NCBI RefSeq assembly: GCF_051521495.1
Contig: NZ_CP150355.1
Span: 4,898,001-4,962,000 of the forward strand
DNA length: 64,000 nucleotides
Origin: Sorangium sp051521495
GTDB lineage: Bacteria; Myxococcota_A; Polyangia; Polyangiales; Polyangiaceae
Reading direction: 5' to 3'
Shown piece after piece: positions 47,557 through 56,496 of this stretch (position 1 is the stretch's first letter; each line of letters starts with the position of its first letter). The notes under the pieces were generated by a model that saw only the letters and a list, made by a program, of their open reading frames with translations, made no database searches and was not told where the DNA came from. The position numbers and the translations under genes are program-made.

Positions 47557-48465
47557 ATGCCCGCGAAGCCGCAGGACCTCGGCGACACGCGGTGGGACGA
47601 CGTGCGCGTCTTCCTCGCCGTCCACCGGCACGGGAGCCTGGGCCAGGCGGGCGCGCGCCTCGGCCTCGACACGTCCACCGTCAGCCGCCGCTTGACGGCG
47701 CTCGAGGCGTCGCTCGGCGCGCGCCTCTTCGACCGCACCCGCGACGGCCTCGTCCCGACGCGCGCCGCCGAGCTCGTCCTGCCCGCCGCCGAGGCGATGG
47801 AAGCCGCGCACCGGCGCCTCGCGCGCGACGCGTCGGGCGCCGAGGCCGAGGCCGAGGGCGTCGTCCGCCTCAGCGTCGCCCCGGGGTTCGCCGACTCGTT
47901 CGTGGTCCGCAGGCTGCCGCGCCTCCGCGCCCTCCACCCCAAGATCCGCATCGAGCTCGACGCGTCCGTCCGCGCGCTCGATCTCACCCGGCACGAGGCG
48001 GACCTCGCCCTCCGCTCGATCCGGCCCGAGGGCGCCGACCTCGTCGCGACGAAGCTCGCGTCGGCCCGCTGGATCGCCGCCGCCTCGGCGCAGCTCGTGA
48101 ACGACGTCGGGTGCGTGGAGGCGTGGGACGCCGTCCCGTGGATCGCCTGGGATCGCGACCTCGCCAGCTTCCCGGCGGCGCGCTGGCTCGCGCGCCACGC
48201 CCCCGGGGCGGAGATCGCCCTGCGCACGAGCTTCTTCGTGTCGCAGCTCACGGCGGCGGAGATCGGGCTCGGCGCCGTGCTGGTCCCCGAGCCGTACCTG
48301 CGCGTCCACGCCCTCGCGCCGCTGCGGTTCGCGAGCGCGCTCGAGGCGAGCGCGGCGGAGTGGCCCACGGACGATCTCTGGCTCGTCGGCCACCGCGCCC
48401 TGCGCGACGTCCCCCGCGTCGCCGCGGTGTGGAGCTTCCTGATCGACGAGCTCAGGTCGCGGTGA
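47557..48465 (+). CDS. LysR-family transcription regulator
   Basis: The protein has 302 residues. An N-terminal winged helix (VFLAVHRHGSLGQAGARLGL, TVSRRLTALEASLGARLF) is followed by a periplasmic-binding-like effector domain from about residue 95. The usual LysR partner gene, divergent and regulated, is not evident. The gene follows the kinase by 7 bases. The effector is unknown. Confidence 0.85.
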   Translation: MPAKPQDLGDTRWDDVRVFLAVHRHGSLGQAGARLGLDTSTVSRRLTALEASLGARLFDRTRDGLVPTRAAELVLPAAEAMEAAHRRLARDASGAEAEAEGVVRLSVAPGFADSFVVRRLPRLRALHPKIRIELDASVRALDLTRHEADLALRSIRPEGADLVATKLASARWIAAASAQLVNDVGCVEAWDAVPWIAWDRDLASFPAARWLARHAPGAEIALRTSFFVSQLTAAEIGLGAVLVPEPYLRVHALAPLRFASALEASAAEWPTDDLWLVGHRALRDVPRVAAVWSFLIDELRSR

Positions 48466-48492
48466 GCCCCGCGGCGCTCGCGCGCGGCGGAG

Positions 48493-48951
48493 CTACGGCT
48501 CCTCGCGCCGCACGCCCGTCGATCCGTAGCCGCCCGCGCCGCGCGCCGTCGGCGCGAGCGCGGGCACCAGGACCACGTCCGCGAGGGCGACCGGGCAGAT
48601 GACGAGCTGGGCGATCCGGTCGCCGCGGTGCACCGTGAACGGCTCGGCGCCGAGGTTGATCAGGACCACCTTGATCTCCCCGCGGTAGTCCGGATCGATC
48701 GTCCCGGGGCTGTTCAGCACGGTGACGCCGTGGTGCAGCGCGAGCCCCGAGCGCGGCCGCACCTGCCCCTCGTGGCCGTCGGGGAGCGCGACCGCGTAGC
48801 CCGTCGGCACGAGCTTCCGCTCCCCGGGCGCGAGCGTCACCGGCGCCTCGATGGCGGCGCAGAGGTCGAGCCCGACGGCTCCCTCGGACTGGTAGGCGGG
48901 GGGAGGGACCTCGATCGGCCCCACACGAAGGAAAGGCACCTGGATGCGCAC
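48493..48951 (-). CDS. dut: dUTP diphosphatase
   Basis: The protein has 152 residues. All five dUTPase motifs are visible: GLDLCAAIEAP, PRSGLALHHGVT, GTIDPDYRGEIKVVLINLG, RIAQLV and RGAGGYGSTG. It forms a trimer that hydrolyses dUTP to dUMP, keeping uracil out of DNA and feeding thymidylate synthesis. It starts with GTG. It lies 17 bases after the M50 protease gene and is likely co-transcribed. Confidence 0.94.
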   Translation of the reverse strand: MRIQVPFLRVGPIEVPPPAYQSEGAVGLDLCAAIEAPVTLAPGERKLVPTGYAVALPDGHEGQVRPRSGLALHHGVTVLNSPGTIDPDYRGEIKVVLINLGAEPFTVHRGDRIAQLVICPVALADVVLVPALAPTARGAGGYGSTGVRREEP

Positions 48952-48968
48952 GCGCGGAGCCTAACCGG

Positions 48969-50354
48969 TCACGGGCGCGGCAGCACCGCCTCGAGCGCGG
49001 CGCCCCGGAGCGCCTCGAGCGCCGAGTCCGACCACGCCCGCGCCCGATCCGAGAAGCCGGCCTCCACCGCGCGCCGGAGCAGCTCGATCGCCCCCTCCAG
49101 GTTCCCGTCCTTGGCGCTCGCGCGCGCCGCGCCGTAGGCGTCCTCGCCGAGGCCCGCGCGGCGGAAGATCGCCTCGTAGAGCCGCGCCGACCAGTCGAAC
49201 GCACCGTTCTCGAACGCGATCTCCGCCATCCTCCGGGCGTCGTCCTCCGAGAGCTGCTCCACGATGTCCAGCGCCACCGCCGCGGCCCGCGCCACCTCGC
49301 CTTGCTCGACGAGCGCCCGGATCAGCGGGCCAGCGACCTCCTTCCGGCCGTCGCCGGTCTCCCGGGCCGCCTCAAGCACCTTCCGCGCCTGCTTCAGGTC
49401 CCCTTGCGCGAGGTGCACCGCGCCGACCAGCGCCGGGTCCGGCTCGCCGTGCTTGCGCGCCTGCGCGACCGCTTCCCCGGCGCGCCTCGCGTCGCCGAGG
49501 AGCAGGTGCGACCAGCCGACGAGCTCGTGCGCCTCCCGGAGCGCGCGCCTCGGCGGCGCCGGCGACTGCGCCAGCACCTCGGCCGCGAGCGCCATCGCCT
49601 CGCCCGTCCGCTCGTCCTCCACGGCCCGGCGCGCCCGCTGCAGCAGGGCGGCCGTCTCGGGCGGCACCGGCTCCTCGTGGAGCGCCGCGCGCCGGCGGTT
49701 CATGGAGGGCGACGGCGCCGCCGGCTCGCTGCGGAACCGCTGCAGGCTCTGGAACGCCGACATGATGAGGATGAAGGAGAAGAAGAAGAACCCCGCCCGC
49801 AGGAAGACGACGGCGAGGATCACGGCGGCGACGCCCGAGATGGCCGCCGTCAGCCGGCCCCGCCGCGGGCCGAGCGCGTGCTCGAGGACGTGGCCGCCGT
49901 CGAACGGGAGCACGGGGATCAGGTTGAGGAGGCCCCACCACACGTTGACCTGGATGAGCATCTCCATCCCGCTCAGCAGCATGGCCGGCAGCGTGTAGAG
50001 CGCCGGGGCATAGCTGAGCACGAGGTGGAGGAGCCCGGCGACGAGGAAGCCGGCGAAGGGACCTGCCAGGCTGATCAGCACGTGCTGGGTCCGTCCGAGG
50101 GGCAGGGGCGAGCGCCAGGTCGTGGTCCCGCCCATGAAGTGCAGCGTGATCTCCGGCTCGATCCGGTGCCGCCTGATGGCGAGCGCGTGACCGAACTCGT
50201 GCATGAGGACCGACAGGAAGACCACGAGGACCCAGACGAGGAACAGCTGGTACTGCTGCCTGGCCAGGATCCCGTACCCGAGCAGGGCGGCGGACAGCCA
50301 GAACCCGAGCTGGACGTCGACCGAGACCCCAAACAGACGGAAGCTCATGCGCAT
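48969..50354 (-). CDS. M50 site-2-type zinc metalloprotease with TPR-like C-terminus
   Basis: The protein has 461 residues. An integral-membrane part of about 240 residues has HEFGH at 52-56 (zinc His and catalytic Glu) and NLIPVLPFDGGHVLEHAL, the third ligand motif. About 200 residues of helical repeats follow (ALREAHELVGWSHLLLGDARR, HLAQGDLKQARKVLEAARE), TPR-like, which may bind substrates or partners. Site-2-type proteases cut membrane-bound regulators. No CBS domain is present. The start is the first of two ATG codons, 50354 or 50348. Confidence 0.87.
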   Translation of the reverse strand: MRMSFRLFGVSVDVQLGFWLSAALLGYGILARQQYQLFLVWVLVVFLSVLMHEFGHALAIRRHRIEPEITLHFMGGTTTWRSPLPLGRTQHVLISLAGPFAGFLVAGLLHLVLSYAPALYTLPAMLLSGMEMLIQVNVWWGLLNLIPVLPFDGGHVLEHALGPRRGRLTAAISGVAAVILAVVFLRAGFFFFSFILIMSAFQSLQRFRSEPAAPSPSMNRRRAALHEEPVPPETAALLQRARRAVEDERTGEAMALAAEVLAQSPAPPRRALREAHELVGWSHLLLGDARRAGEAVAQARKHGEPDPALVGAVHLAQGDLKQARKVLEAARETGDGRKEVAGPLIRALVEQGEVARAAAVALDIVEQLSEDDARRMAEIAFENGAFDWSARLYEAIFRRAGLGEDAYGAARASAKDGNLEGAIELLRRAVEAGFSDRARAWSDSALEALRGAALEAVLPRP

Positions 50355-50543
50355 GTAATAAGCCGTGCGGGCCGTTCGCTCAATGATTGCCGTGCGGACG
50401 CGGCCGGCCGTAGAGTGCGCCGCGACCTTCCGCGCGGCCCCGCGCGCGTGCCTCTTCAGGTTCCGGTTCCAAACCCGCTTCCGGTTCCGGTCCTGGCGCG
50501 CCGCTCGCCTGGCCACGCGCAAGACGCCGCGTCGGGAGCGAGC

Positions 50544-51416
50544 ATGGGCAGGGAGATCCGGGTCAGGAGATGGGCGCTCGCCGGGGTTGCCGCGGCGGGC
50601 ATCGGATGCGGCGCCGCGCCGCCGCACGCGCAGTCCGAGGCCGCGCCGCCGCACGCGCCGCATGCGCAGACCGAGGCCGCGCCGGCCGCCGCCCGACCGG
50701 CCGAGGCCCCCGCGCCGGCCGAGGCCGCCGTCGCGCCGCCGCGCGGAGACGCCGCCGCGCCGCAGGAGTTCGCGGTTCCGCCCAACACGGCGGTGCTCCA
50801 CGTCGGCGACTCGTTCGCGGTGGCGGGCTTCGCGCAGGCGCTCCGCCCGCGGATGCAGGCGCACCGCGTGCGCTACGCGGTGAAGGCGGAGACCAGCTCG
50901 TACACGGTGACGTGGGCCTCCAGGATGGAGCTCCTCGTCGCGAACTACCAGCCGGACCTCGTGATCATCAGCCTGGGCGCCAACGAGGTCGAGAACGTCA
51001 ACCCGCCGGCCCACGCCGGCGCCGTCCGTCGCATCGTGAAGGCGATCGGCAATCGCCCGTGCGTGTGGGTGTCGCCGCCGCTCTGGCGCAAGGACACCGG
51101 CATCATCGACGTGATCCGGACGAACTCGGCCCCGTGCCGCTTCTTCGACTCCGACGCGCTCGTGCCGGGCCCCCTCCCGCGCCAGAAGGACAAGATCCAC
51201 CCGAACGAGGAGGGCGGCGCGCGCTGGGCCGACGCCTTCTGGAGCTGGCTCACGGCGGAGCACGTCCCCGCCGGCCAGGGCGAGGGCGGCTCGGCGCCGA
51301 CGCGCAGCCCCTGGGCGCTCCGGCCGTCTCCGCCGGAGGAGCACCGCGCGCGGGCGGAGGCCCCCGAGAGCGCGCCGCAGCGGGGCGAGCAGGTGTCCGA
51401 GCGGCGAGCGGAGTGA
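50544..51416 (+). CDS. SGNH-hydrolase-fold lipoprotein
   Basis: The protein has 290 residues. The leader RRWALAGVAAAGIGC gives a lipid anchor. An Ala/Pro linker with a repeated APPHAQSEA-like unit runs to about residue 80. The hydrolase domain then shows HVGDSFAVAGF (nucleophile Ser in GDS), IISLGANEVEN (block III G-x-N) and DKIHPNEEGG (catalytic Asp and His, D-x-x-H). This layout fits an esterase that may remove acetyl groups from cell-wall or surface polysaccharide. The substrate is not known. Confidence 0.8.
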   Translation: MGREIRVRRWALAGVAAAGIGCGAAPPHAQSEAAPPHAPHAQTEAAPAAARPAEAPAPAEAAVAPPRGDAAAPQEFAVPPNTAVLHVGDSFAVAGFAQALRPRMQAHRVRYAVKAETSSYTVTWASRMELLVANYQPDLVIISLGANEVENVNPPAHAGAVRRIVKAIGNRPCVWVSPPLWRKDTGIIDVIRTNSAPCRFFDSDALVPGPLPRQKDKIHPNEEGGARWADAFWSWLTAEHVPAGQGEGGSAPTRSPWALRPSPPEEHRARAEAPESAPQRGEQVSERRAE

Positions 51417-51442
51417 TCGGTGGCTGCCCGGGCAGCTGGCCC

Positions 51443-52192
51443 CTACGCCGGCGACGTCGCGACGCCCGCGCCGCGGTGGACCAGCCCCGGATCGTGGCCG
51501 AGCGCCCCCGCGATCGCCGCCCGCACGTCCCGCATGAGCCGGTTCCGGCCCCCCGCGCCGTAGGGCGCCGGATCGATCGGCGGCATGATCGTGACCACCA
51601 CCCGATGGTGCTCCTGCACCACGAAATCCTTCGCCCGGAGCACGTGCCGCGTGCCGTCGATCGCCACCGGCAGGATGGGCGTGTTGGTCTCGATCGCCAT
51701 CCGGAAGCCGCCGCTCTTGAACGGAAGGAGCGCGCCGGTCTTGCTCCGCGTGCCCTCCGGCGCGATCCAGACCCGGGTCCCGTCCTGCAGCATGGACGCG
51801 CCGACCTGCAGGCTCGCGCTGGCCTGGACGTGATCGCTCCGGTTGATCCGGATGAACCCGGCCGCCTTCATCGCCTGGCCGAAGACCGGCACGTTGAACA
51901 GCTCCTTCTTGGCGATCATCCGGAGCCGCCCGGGGATCGCGCGGAACACGACCGGGATGTCGAAGAGGCTCTGGTGGTTCGACATCACCACGAACGGCCG
52001 CGCGCCGGCGGCGTGCTCGCGCCCGCGCACCACCAGATCCACGTCCGCGTCCTCGAGCACCTTGCGCGCCCACCAGTCCAGCCGCTCATCGCAGCGCTCG
52101 AGGGTCACACGCCCCATCATCGCGTCCACCACGGTCGGAAAGCAGATCCGGGCCGTGTCGAAGATTCCCAGGAACGTCGTCTGAAGGCTCAT
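51443..52192 (-). CDS. 1-acylglycerol-3-phosphate acyltransferase (PlsC family)
   Basis: The protein has 249 residues. PlsC motifs are VMSNHQSLFDIP (N-H-x4-D), KKELFNVPVFGQAMKAAGFI, IAPEGTRSKTG (E-G-T-R) and LPVAIDG. It transfers an acyl chain to lysophosphatidic acid, making phosphatidic acid at the inner membrane. The start has GAGAG upstream. No lipid gene neighbours are seen. Confidence 0.88.
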   Translation of the reverse strand: MSLQTTFLGIFDTARICFPTVVDAMMGRVTLERCDERLDWWARKVLEDADVDLVVRGREHAAGARPFVVMSNHQSLFDIPVVFRAIPGRLRMIAKKELFNVPVFGQAMKAAGFIRINRSDHVQASASLQVGASMLQDGTRVWIAPEGTRSKTGALLPFKSGGFRMAIETNTPILPVAIDGTRHVLRAKDFVVQEHHRVVVTIMPPIDPAPYGAGGRNRLMRDVRAAIAGALGHDPGLVHRGAGVATSPA

Positions 52193-52369
52193 CGCTCTCT
52201 TCCCGCTGATTCCGCTGAAAGGTGAGGGGGTAGCGCGGCGCGCCGGCGCCCCGAGCAAGCCCTGCCGGACGCGGCGGGCGAGCGGCCCTCGAAGGCCGCC
52301 GAGCCCATCCACGGCTCATCCAACACACATCCACCGCTCGTCCGCACGCGAACGAGGCAAGTATACCAC

Positions 52370-52801
52370 TCAACCCCCGGCTGTGGTGCCGGTCACGGTT
52401 ACTACCACGCGGCGCCCGTGGGGAGAACTACGGTGCTCCCAGACATACAGGGCTTGCCACGTGCCGAGCGCCAGACGGCCCCCGGAGATGGGGATCACCT
52501 CGCTCGATCGGGTGATGGCGCTGCGGAGGTGACCCGGCATGTCGTCGGGGCCCTCGTCGTCGTGCTCGTAGCCGTGGCCCTCGGGGGCGAGGCGCGACAT
52601 CCAGCGCTCCAGATCGCGGAGGACGGCGGGATCGGCGTTTTCCTGGAGGATGAGGCTCGCCGAGGTGTGCTGGAGGAACACGGCGCAGAGCCCGACGTCG
52701 ACGCCCGCGCTGGCGACGACGCGCGCGACCTCGCGCGTGATGTCGACGAAACCCCGGCCGCTCGTGCGGATCTCGAGCGTGCGCTGGACGATGGTGGTCA
52801 C
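52370..52801 (-). CDS. YjbQ/UPF0047 family protein
   Basis: The protein has 143 residues. It matches the YjbQ family: FVDITREVARVV, GLCAVFLQHTSASLILQENADP, GHLRSAITRSSEVIPISGGRLALGTWQ in order. Family members form trimers; some show thiamine-phosphate-synthase-like activity, and the true role is unresolved. It starts with GTG 9 bases after the DUF2063 gene and may be the last gene of that operon. Confidence 0.85.
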   Translation of the reverse strand: MTTIVQRTLEIRTSGRGFVDITREVARVVASAGVDVGLCAVFLQHTSASLILQENADPAVLRDLERWMSRLAPEGHGYEHDDEGPDDMPGHLRSAITRSSEVIPISGGRLALGTWQALYVWEHRSSPHGRRVVVTVTGTTAGG

Positions 52802-52810
52802 CGCGCCATC

Positions 52811-53710
52811 TTAGCCGCGTTCCGCGAGATCGCCCCGCACGACGTCGACGATCAGCCCCCAGCTCGTCCATCGCTGGAACCACACGCCGACGCGCTCGGA
52901 CAGCGCCGCGCCCGCCCCCTCGCCGGCGCTTGCCCCCTCGCCGGCGCTTGCCCCCTGCGCTCCGGCCGCCACCTCCTCGCACGCGGCGACGAGCGGCACG
53001 CCCCGCCCGAGCGCCTCGAGGAGCGCGAACGCCGGCGGCTCGAGCTCCTCGCAGCGGATCGTGAGATCGGCGCCGCGGAACGCGGCGAGGTGGACGGGGC
53101 GGGGCGCGGGCAGCGCGGGCGACCGGCCCTGCTTGAGCTCGCCGCGGAGCGCATGCGCCGGGTGGTCGAGCCGCAGCAGCGCGAGCAGCGGGTGAAGGAC
53201 GATCCTGGCGGTGGACCAGCCCTCCGCCGGCATGCTCGTCACCTTCGCCGGATCGAGGGGAGGGGGCGAGGCGCCGTCGAACAGATCGACGAGGGCGTGC
53301 TCGTACCGCGCCACGTCGCGCGCGAGATCCCGCACGGCAGGGGGGAACCCCTCGTGCGCGCCCGCGAACGCGGCGACGTCTCGCCCGAGGTCGCGCAGGG
53401 TGAAGCTCGTGGGCGGGTGCGCCGCGAGGTAGGCCCTGGCGAACGCGTCGAAGCCGTCGTCGCCGAGGACGTGCGCGAGCGCGGGGTAGTCCTCCAGCAG
53501 CGCGTCCCTGTGCCGCAGCCAGAACTGCCGCCGGTAGATGTCGGCCTGCTCGGCGGGCGTGAGCCGCTCGCTCCCGGCCACGTGCTCGCGGCACAGGGCG
53601 GCGAGCGCGGTGTCGTCCGGGAGCGGCGCGCCGGCCGTGAACAGGCGGGTGAGCTGGCGCATCTGGGCGGCGAGGCCGGCCGGGGGCGCGGCGTCAGGCG
53701 GCGCGCGCAC
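52811..53710 (-). CDS. DUF2063 partner protein, BufC-like
   Basis: The protein has 299 residues. It fits the family annotated as putative DNA-binding DUF2063: QADIYRRQFWLRHRDALLEDYPALAHVLGDDGF, LRDLGRDVAAF, ARYEHALVDLF. In bufferin and related systems this protein binds the DUF692 enzyme and hands over the precursor peptide. Here it overlaps the DUF692 gene by 17 bases, the usual order. The C-terminal half is Ala/Gly-rich and includes a short repeat (GASAGEGASAGEGAG). GTG start. Confidence 0.82.
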   Translation of the reverse strand: MRAPPDAAPPAGLAAQMRQLTRLFTAGAPLPDDTALAALCREHVAGSERLTPAEQADIYRRQFWLRHRDALLEDYPALAHVLGDDGFDAFARAYLAAHPPTSFTLRDLGRDVAAFAGAHEGFPPAVRDLARDVARYEHALVDLFDGASPPPLDPAKVTSMPAEGWSTARIVLHPLLALLRLDHPAHALRGELKQGRSPALPAPRPVHLAAFRGADLTIRCEELEPPAFALLEALGRGVPLVAACEEVAAGAQGASAGEGASAGEGAGAALSERVGVWFQRWTSWGLIVDVVRGDLAERG

Positions 53711-54551
53711 GCGCCACCTCCTCCCGGATCGCCCGTGCCTTCTCCGCCTCGGCGGAGAGGACCTCGAACGAGGGGATGTCGTCGTCCCACTCGATCAGCG
53801 TCGAGGCGTCGCCGGCGCGGGCGACAGCGCGCCGGTAGAGCGCCCACACAGCGTCGACCACGTGATCGCTGTGGGTGTCGAGGATGTACTTGCCGTGGTG
53901 CGTGTGGCCGGCGAGGTGGAACTGCACGATCCGGTGGTGCGGCACGCCGTCGACGTAGGCCTCCGGATCGAAGCCGTGGTTGTACGAGGAGACGTAGACG
54001 TTGTTGACGTCGAGCAGGATGCCGCAGTCGGCCTCCTCCGCGACCGCCGAGAGGAACTCCCACTCGCTCATCCGGCTCGCCGTGAAGGTCAGGTAGCTCG
54101 ACACGTTCTCGAGGGCGAGCCGGACCTCGAGGAAGTCCTGCACCACGCGCGCCCGCGCCGCGACGTGCCGCACGGCCTCCTCCGTGTACGGCAAGGGGAG
54201 CAGGTCGTGCAGGTTGATCCCGTGCGCGCCCGTCCAGCACAGGTGATCGCTCACCCACGGCGAGCCCACCCGCGCGAGCAGCGCCTTCAGCCGCCGCAGG
54301 TAGTCGAAATCGAGCGGATCCGCGCTGCCGATCGACAGCGAGACGCCGTGCTGGACGACGCGGTAGCTCGAGAGGACGCGCTCGAGGTTGGCGAGCGGCA
54401 TGCCGCCGTCCACCATGAAGTTCTCGCTGATGATCTCGAACCAGTCGACCCGGGGCCGGTGCTCGAAGATGTGGCGGTAGTGCGGGATGCGCAGCCCGAC
54501 GCCGACGCCGAGGTCGGGGAGTCCCAGCCGCATCCGTTCGAGGTTCACCAT
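53694..54551 (-). CDS. DUF692 multinuclear non-heme iron oxygenase (MNIO), BufB-like
   Basis: The protein has 285 residues and a TIM-barrel fold. Metal-binding and family residues are visible in VGLRIPHYRHIFEH, WFEIISENFM, VSDHLCWTG, LALENVSSYLTF, GILLDVNNVYVSSYNHGFD, HLAGHTHHG and IEWDDDIPSFEVL. MNIO enzymes use two or three irons to change Cys residues in ribosomally made peptides, for example to oxazolone-thioamide or thiooxazole groups that bind copper. The Cys-rich precursor gene lies just upstream and the DUF2063 partner follows. Confidence 0.9.
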   Translation of the reverse strand: MVNLERMRLGLPDLGVGVGLRIPHYRHIFEHRPRVDWFEIISENFMVDGGMPLANLERVLSSYRVVQHGVSLSIGSADPLDFDYLRRLKALLARVGSPWVSDHLCWTGAHGINLHDLLPLPYTEEAVRHVAARARVVQDFLEVRLALENVSSYLTFTASRMSEWEFLSAVAEEADCGILLDVNNVYVSSYNHGFDPEAYVDGVPHHRIVQFHLAGHTHHGKYILDTHSDHVVDAVWALYRRAVARAGDASTLIEWDDDIPSFEVLSAEAEKARAIREEVARARAA

Positions 54552-54789
54552 GGTTCACCGCGAGCCTTGATCAGGGGTGGAGGGAGGCGCCGCGAGGGCG
54601 CTCGGGGCGCAGCGGGAGGGGCGGTGCTCCGCTCCTCCGCGGCTGCGCCCGCGCGCGCCTCCGCGGCTCCTGTGCGCTCACGCGAGGAGCGCGGCGGTCA
54701 GGACGCCGCGCCGCGCGCCGCCCGGCCCGGCAGATCCGCGCCGGGGCCGTGCGAATGCGCGGGGCGGCGCCGGGCCGGGCGCGCCGAGA

Positions 54790-55074
54790 CTACGAGCAGT
54801 CGGCCGGCTTGCAGCCGCCCTTGCCCTTGCACTCGTTCTTGCCCGCGCAGTCGTGGCCGTTGCCCTTGCAGCCGCCCTTGCCCTTGCACTCGTTCTTGCC
54901 GGCACAGCACGCCTTCGCTGTGTTCTCGGCCGCCGCCGCCGGAGGCGCGTCGGCCGCGGGCGCGGCGCCCGTCTCCGGCGCGGCAGGCGGCGGCGGCGAG
55001 GCGCAACCCGCGAGGCCCGCCACCATGCCCGACACCGCCGTCAACGCCAACGTCTTGCCCATGTCGATCGTCAT
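54790..55074 (-). CDS. Cys-rich lipoprotein-like precursor, bufferin-like MNIO substrate
   Basis: The protein has 94 residues. The leader MGKTLALTAVSGMVAGLAGC looks like a lipoprotein signal (Cys24). An Ala/Pro linker follows, then a core of eight Cys with the unit CAGKNECKGKGGC twice (residues 57-69 and 76-88) and a final ADCS. Regular 6-residue Cys spacing and AGKN-C motifs recall substrates of DUF692 enzymes, and the DUF692 and DUF2063 genes come next on the same strand. Copper binding or buffering is the likely role. GGAGG upstream fixes the ATG at 55074; a second ATG lies at 55062. Modification by the enzyme is inferred. Confidence 0.8.
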   Translation of the reverse strand: MTIDMGKTLALTAVSGMVAGLAGCASPPPPAAPETGAAPAADAPPAAAAENTAKACCAGKNECKGKGGCKGNGHDCAGKNECKGKGGCKPADCS

Positions 55075-55284
55075 CTGAACCTCCACGCTCGTCTTCGTCG
55101 CGATCACATCGAGCCCCTCGCGCGCGCCGCCAGCATGGCGCACCCGCGCGCTTGAGCCCGTCGGGTCTCGCCGGCCTCTCGACCGCGCTGAGCCCATCGC
55201 CTAAGCGTCACTACGCCCGGCCGGTTCCACGGTTTCACCTCGGACGCGTTGATTCTTCATTCGACTCCCCGTAAGTGAGCGGGG

Positions 55285-56496
55285 TTGACCTCCACGCCCA
55301 CGCGAGCCCCCCCTGCGCGCACGGCGTCCGGCGGCGTCTCCTCTGCGGTTGGGGCGCGCGGCCAGCGTGCAGCGTTTCATGCACGACGTAACTCGCTTCG
55401 GACGGCAGGCGCAAGACAAAGCGTCTGCCGAGGCGCGCCTGCGCCGTGGCGCGCCCTCGTCCATCCGCTTCGCGGGGCGCTCCCGCTGCTCGCGGCGCTC
55501 TCGCTGGGGGCGGCCGGCTGCGGGGGGGCTCCGCGCGAGGGGGCGGGCGCCGCGGGGGACGCGGCCAGCGCGGCGCGCGACGTGGCCTCCGGGCGCGAGC
55601 TCCCGGTCGAGGCGATCGCGGCCGAGCTCGAGGCGATGAGCGGCGCGATCCTCGAGGGGCGGGAGGCGACGTTCCGGGACATCCTGGCCGACACGATCGC
55701 GAAGGACGCGTACCTGTGCCAGCCGGCCCCGCGCCGCGTCTTCTCCGGGGATCGCGGGGACGTGCCCGAGGGGGAGCGCCGGATCGCCGGCGTGATGCCG
55801 CACTACGGCCTCTTCTTCGGCCCGATGAGCTACCTCGTGCGGCGGCGCGGCGGCGCCTGGGAGATCGAGGTGCGCATCGCGGTCGACCCGCCGACGGACG
55901 CGGGCTGGCTCGAGCTGCCCGACTGCGGGCTGGCGGCGCCGCTCGGGGGCGCGATGTCGTGCCGCGGGACGCCGTACGCGCGCTCGGGGTCGACGGACGC
56001 TTGCCCGGGCTCCGGCGTGTTCTCGGCCCGGGCGACGCCGGCCGCGATCCGCGCGCTGCTCGCGCGCTGGTCGGCCGAGGCCGAGGGGTACTGGAACCGC
56101 GACGCGCGCGCCTTCGGGCTGCCGGTGCGCTACGACTTCGACTTCGTGCTCGCGGACGAGGCGCGCGCGCTGTCGCTCCGGGTCGACCTCGCGGTGCCGC
56201 TCTCGCCGACGTGCGGCAGGACGCCGTACTTCAGCGCGATGCGCGCCGGCTGGTCCTTGCCCGTGCTCGCCCACGAGGTGGGGCACGTGCTCGGCCTGCT
56301 CGACGAGTACGAGGCGCTCTCCGGGATCGTCCGCTGCTATCCGAAGACGCCGTTCCCGGGCGCCGAGATCAGCCGGATGGGGCTGTCGATGAAGGAGGAG
56401 ACGCGGATCTTGCCGATCCATCACTACCTCGTGCTCCGCCGCTTCTTCTGTCGCGAGCCCGCGTCCATCGATCCCTATGCCGGCGCGATCCGCTGA
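55285..56496 (+). CDS. Metalloprotease-like lipoprotein, start uncertain
   Basis: The protein contains HEVGHVLGLLDEYE (His330, H-E-x-x-H-x-x-G-x-x-D), a zincin motif close to that of M6/M43-like peptidases, late in a domain of about 300 residues. A hydrophobic stretch with lipobox (LPLLAALSLGAAGC) lies about 60-80 residues after the only upstream start, a TTG at 55285, and no ATG or GTG lies between in this frame. The true start may be an unusual codon or lost by an indel. The C-terminus overlaps the repeat before the next gene. Substrate unknown. Confidence 0.65.
   Translation: MTSTPTRAPPARTASGGVSSAVGARGQRAAFHARRNSLRTAGARQSVCRGAPAPWRALVHPLRGALPLLAALSLGAAGCGGAPREGAGAAGDAASAARDVASGRELPVEAIAAELEAMSGAILEGREATFRDILADTIAKDAYLCQPAPRRVFSGDRGDVPEGERRIAGVMPHYGLFFGPMSYLVRRRGGAWEIEVRIAVDPPTDAGWLELPDCGLAAPLGGAMSCRGTPYARSGSTDACPGSGVFSARATPAAIRALLARWSAEAEGYWNRDARAFGLPVRYDFDFVLADEARALSLRVDLAVPLSPTCGRTPYFSAMRAGWSLPVLAHEVGHVLGLLDEYEALSGIVRCYPKTPFPGAEISRMGLSMKEETRILPIHHYLVLRRFFCREPASIDPYAGAIR

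Noticed and set aside
48969..52073. A 1034-residue protein joining the M50 protease with upstream sequence
   Set aside because: The part before 50354 is read antisense to the SGNH lipoprotein gene, with no family sequence. The real start is near 50354.
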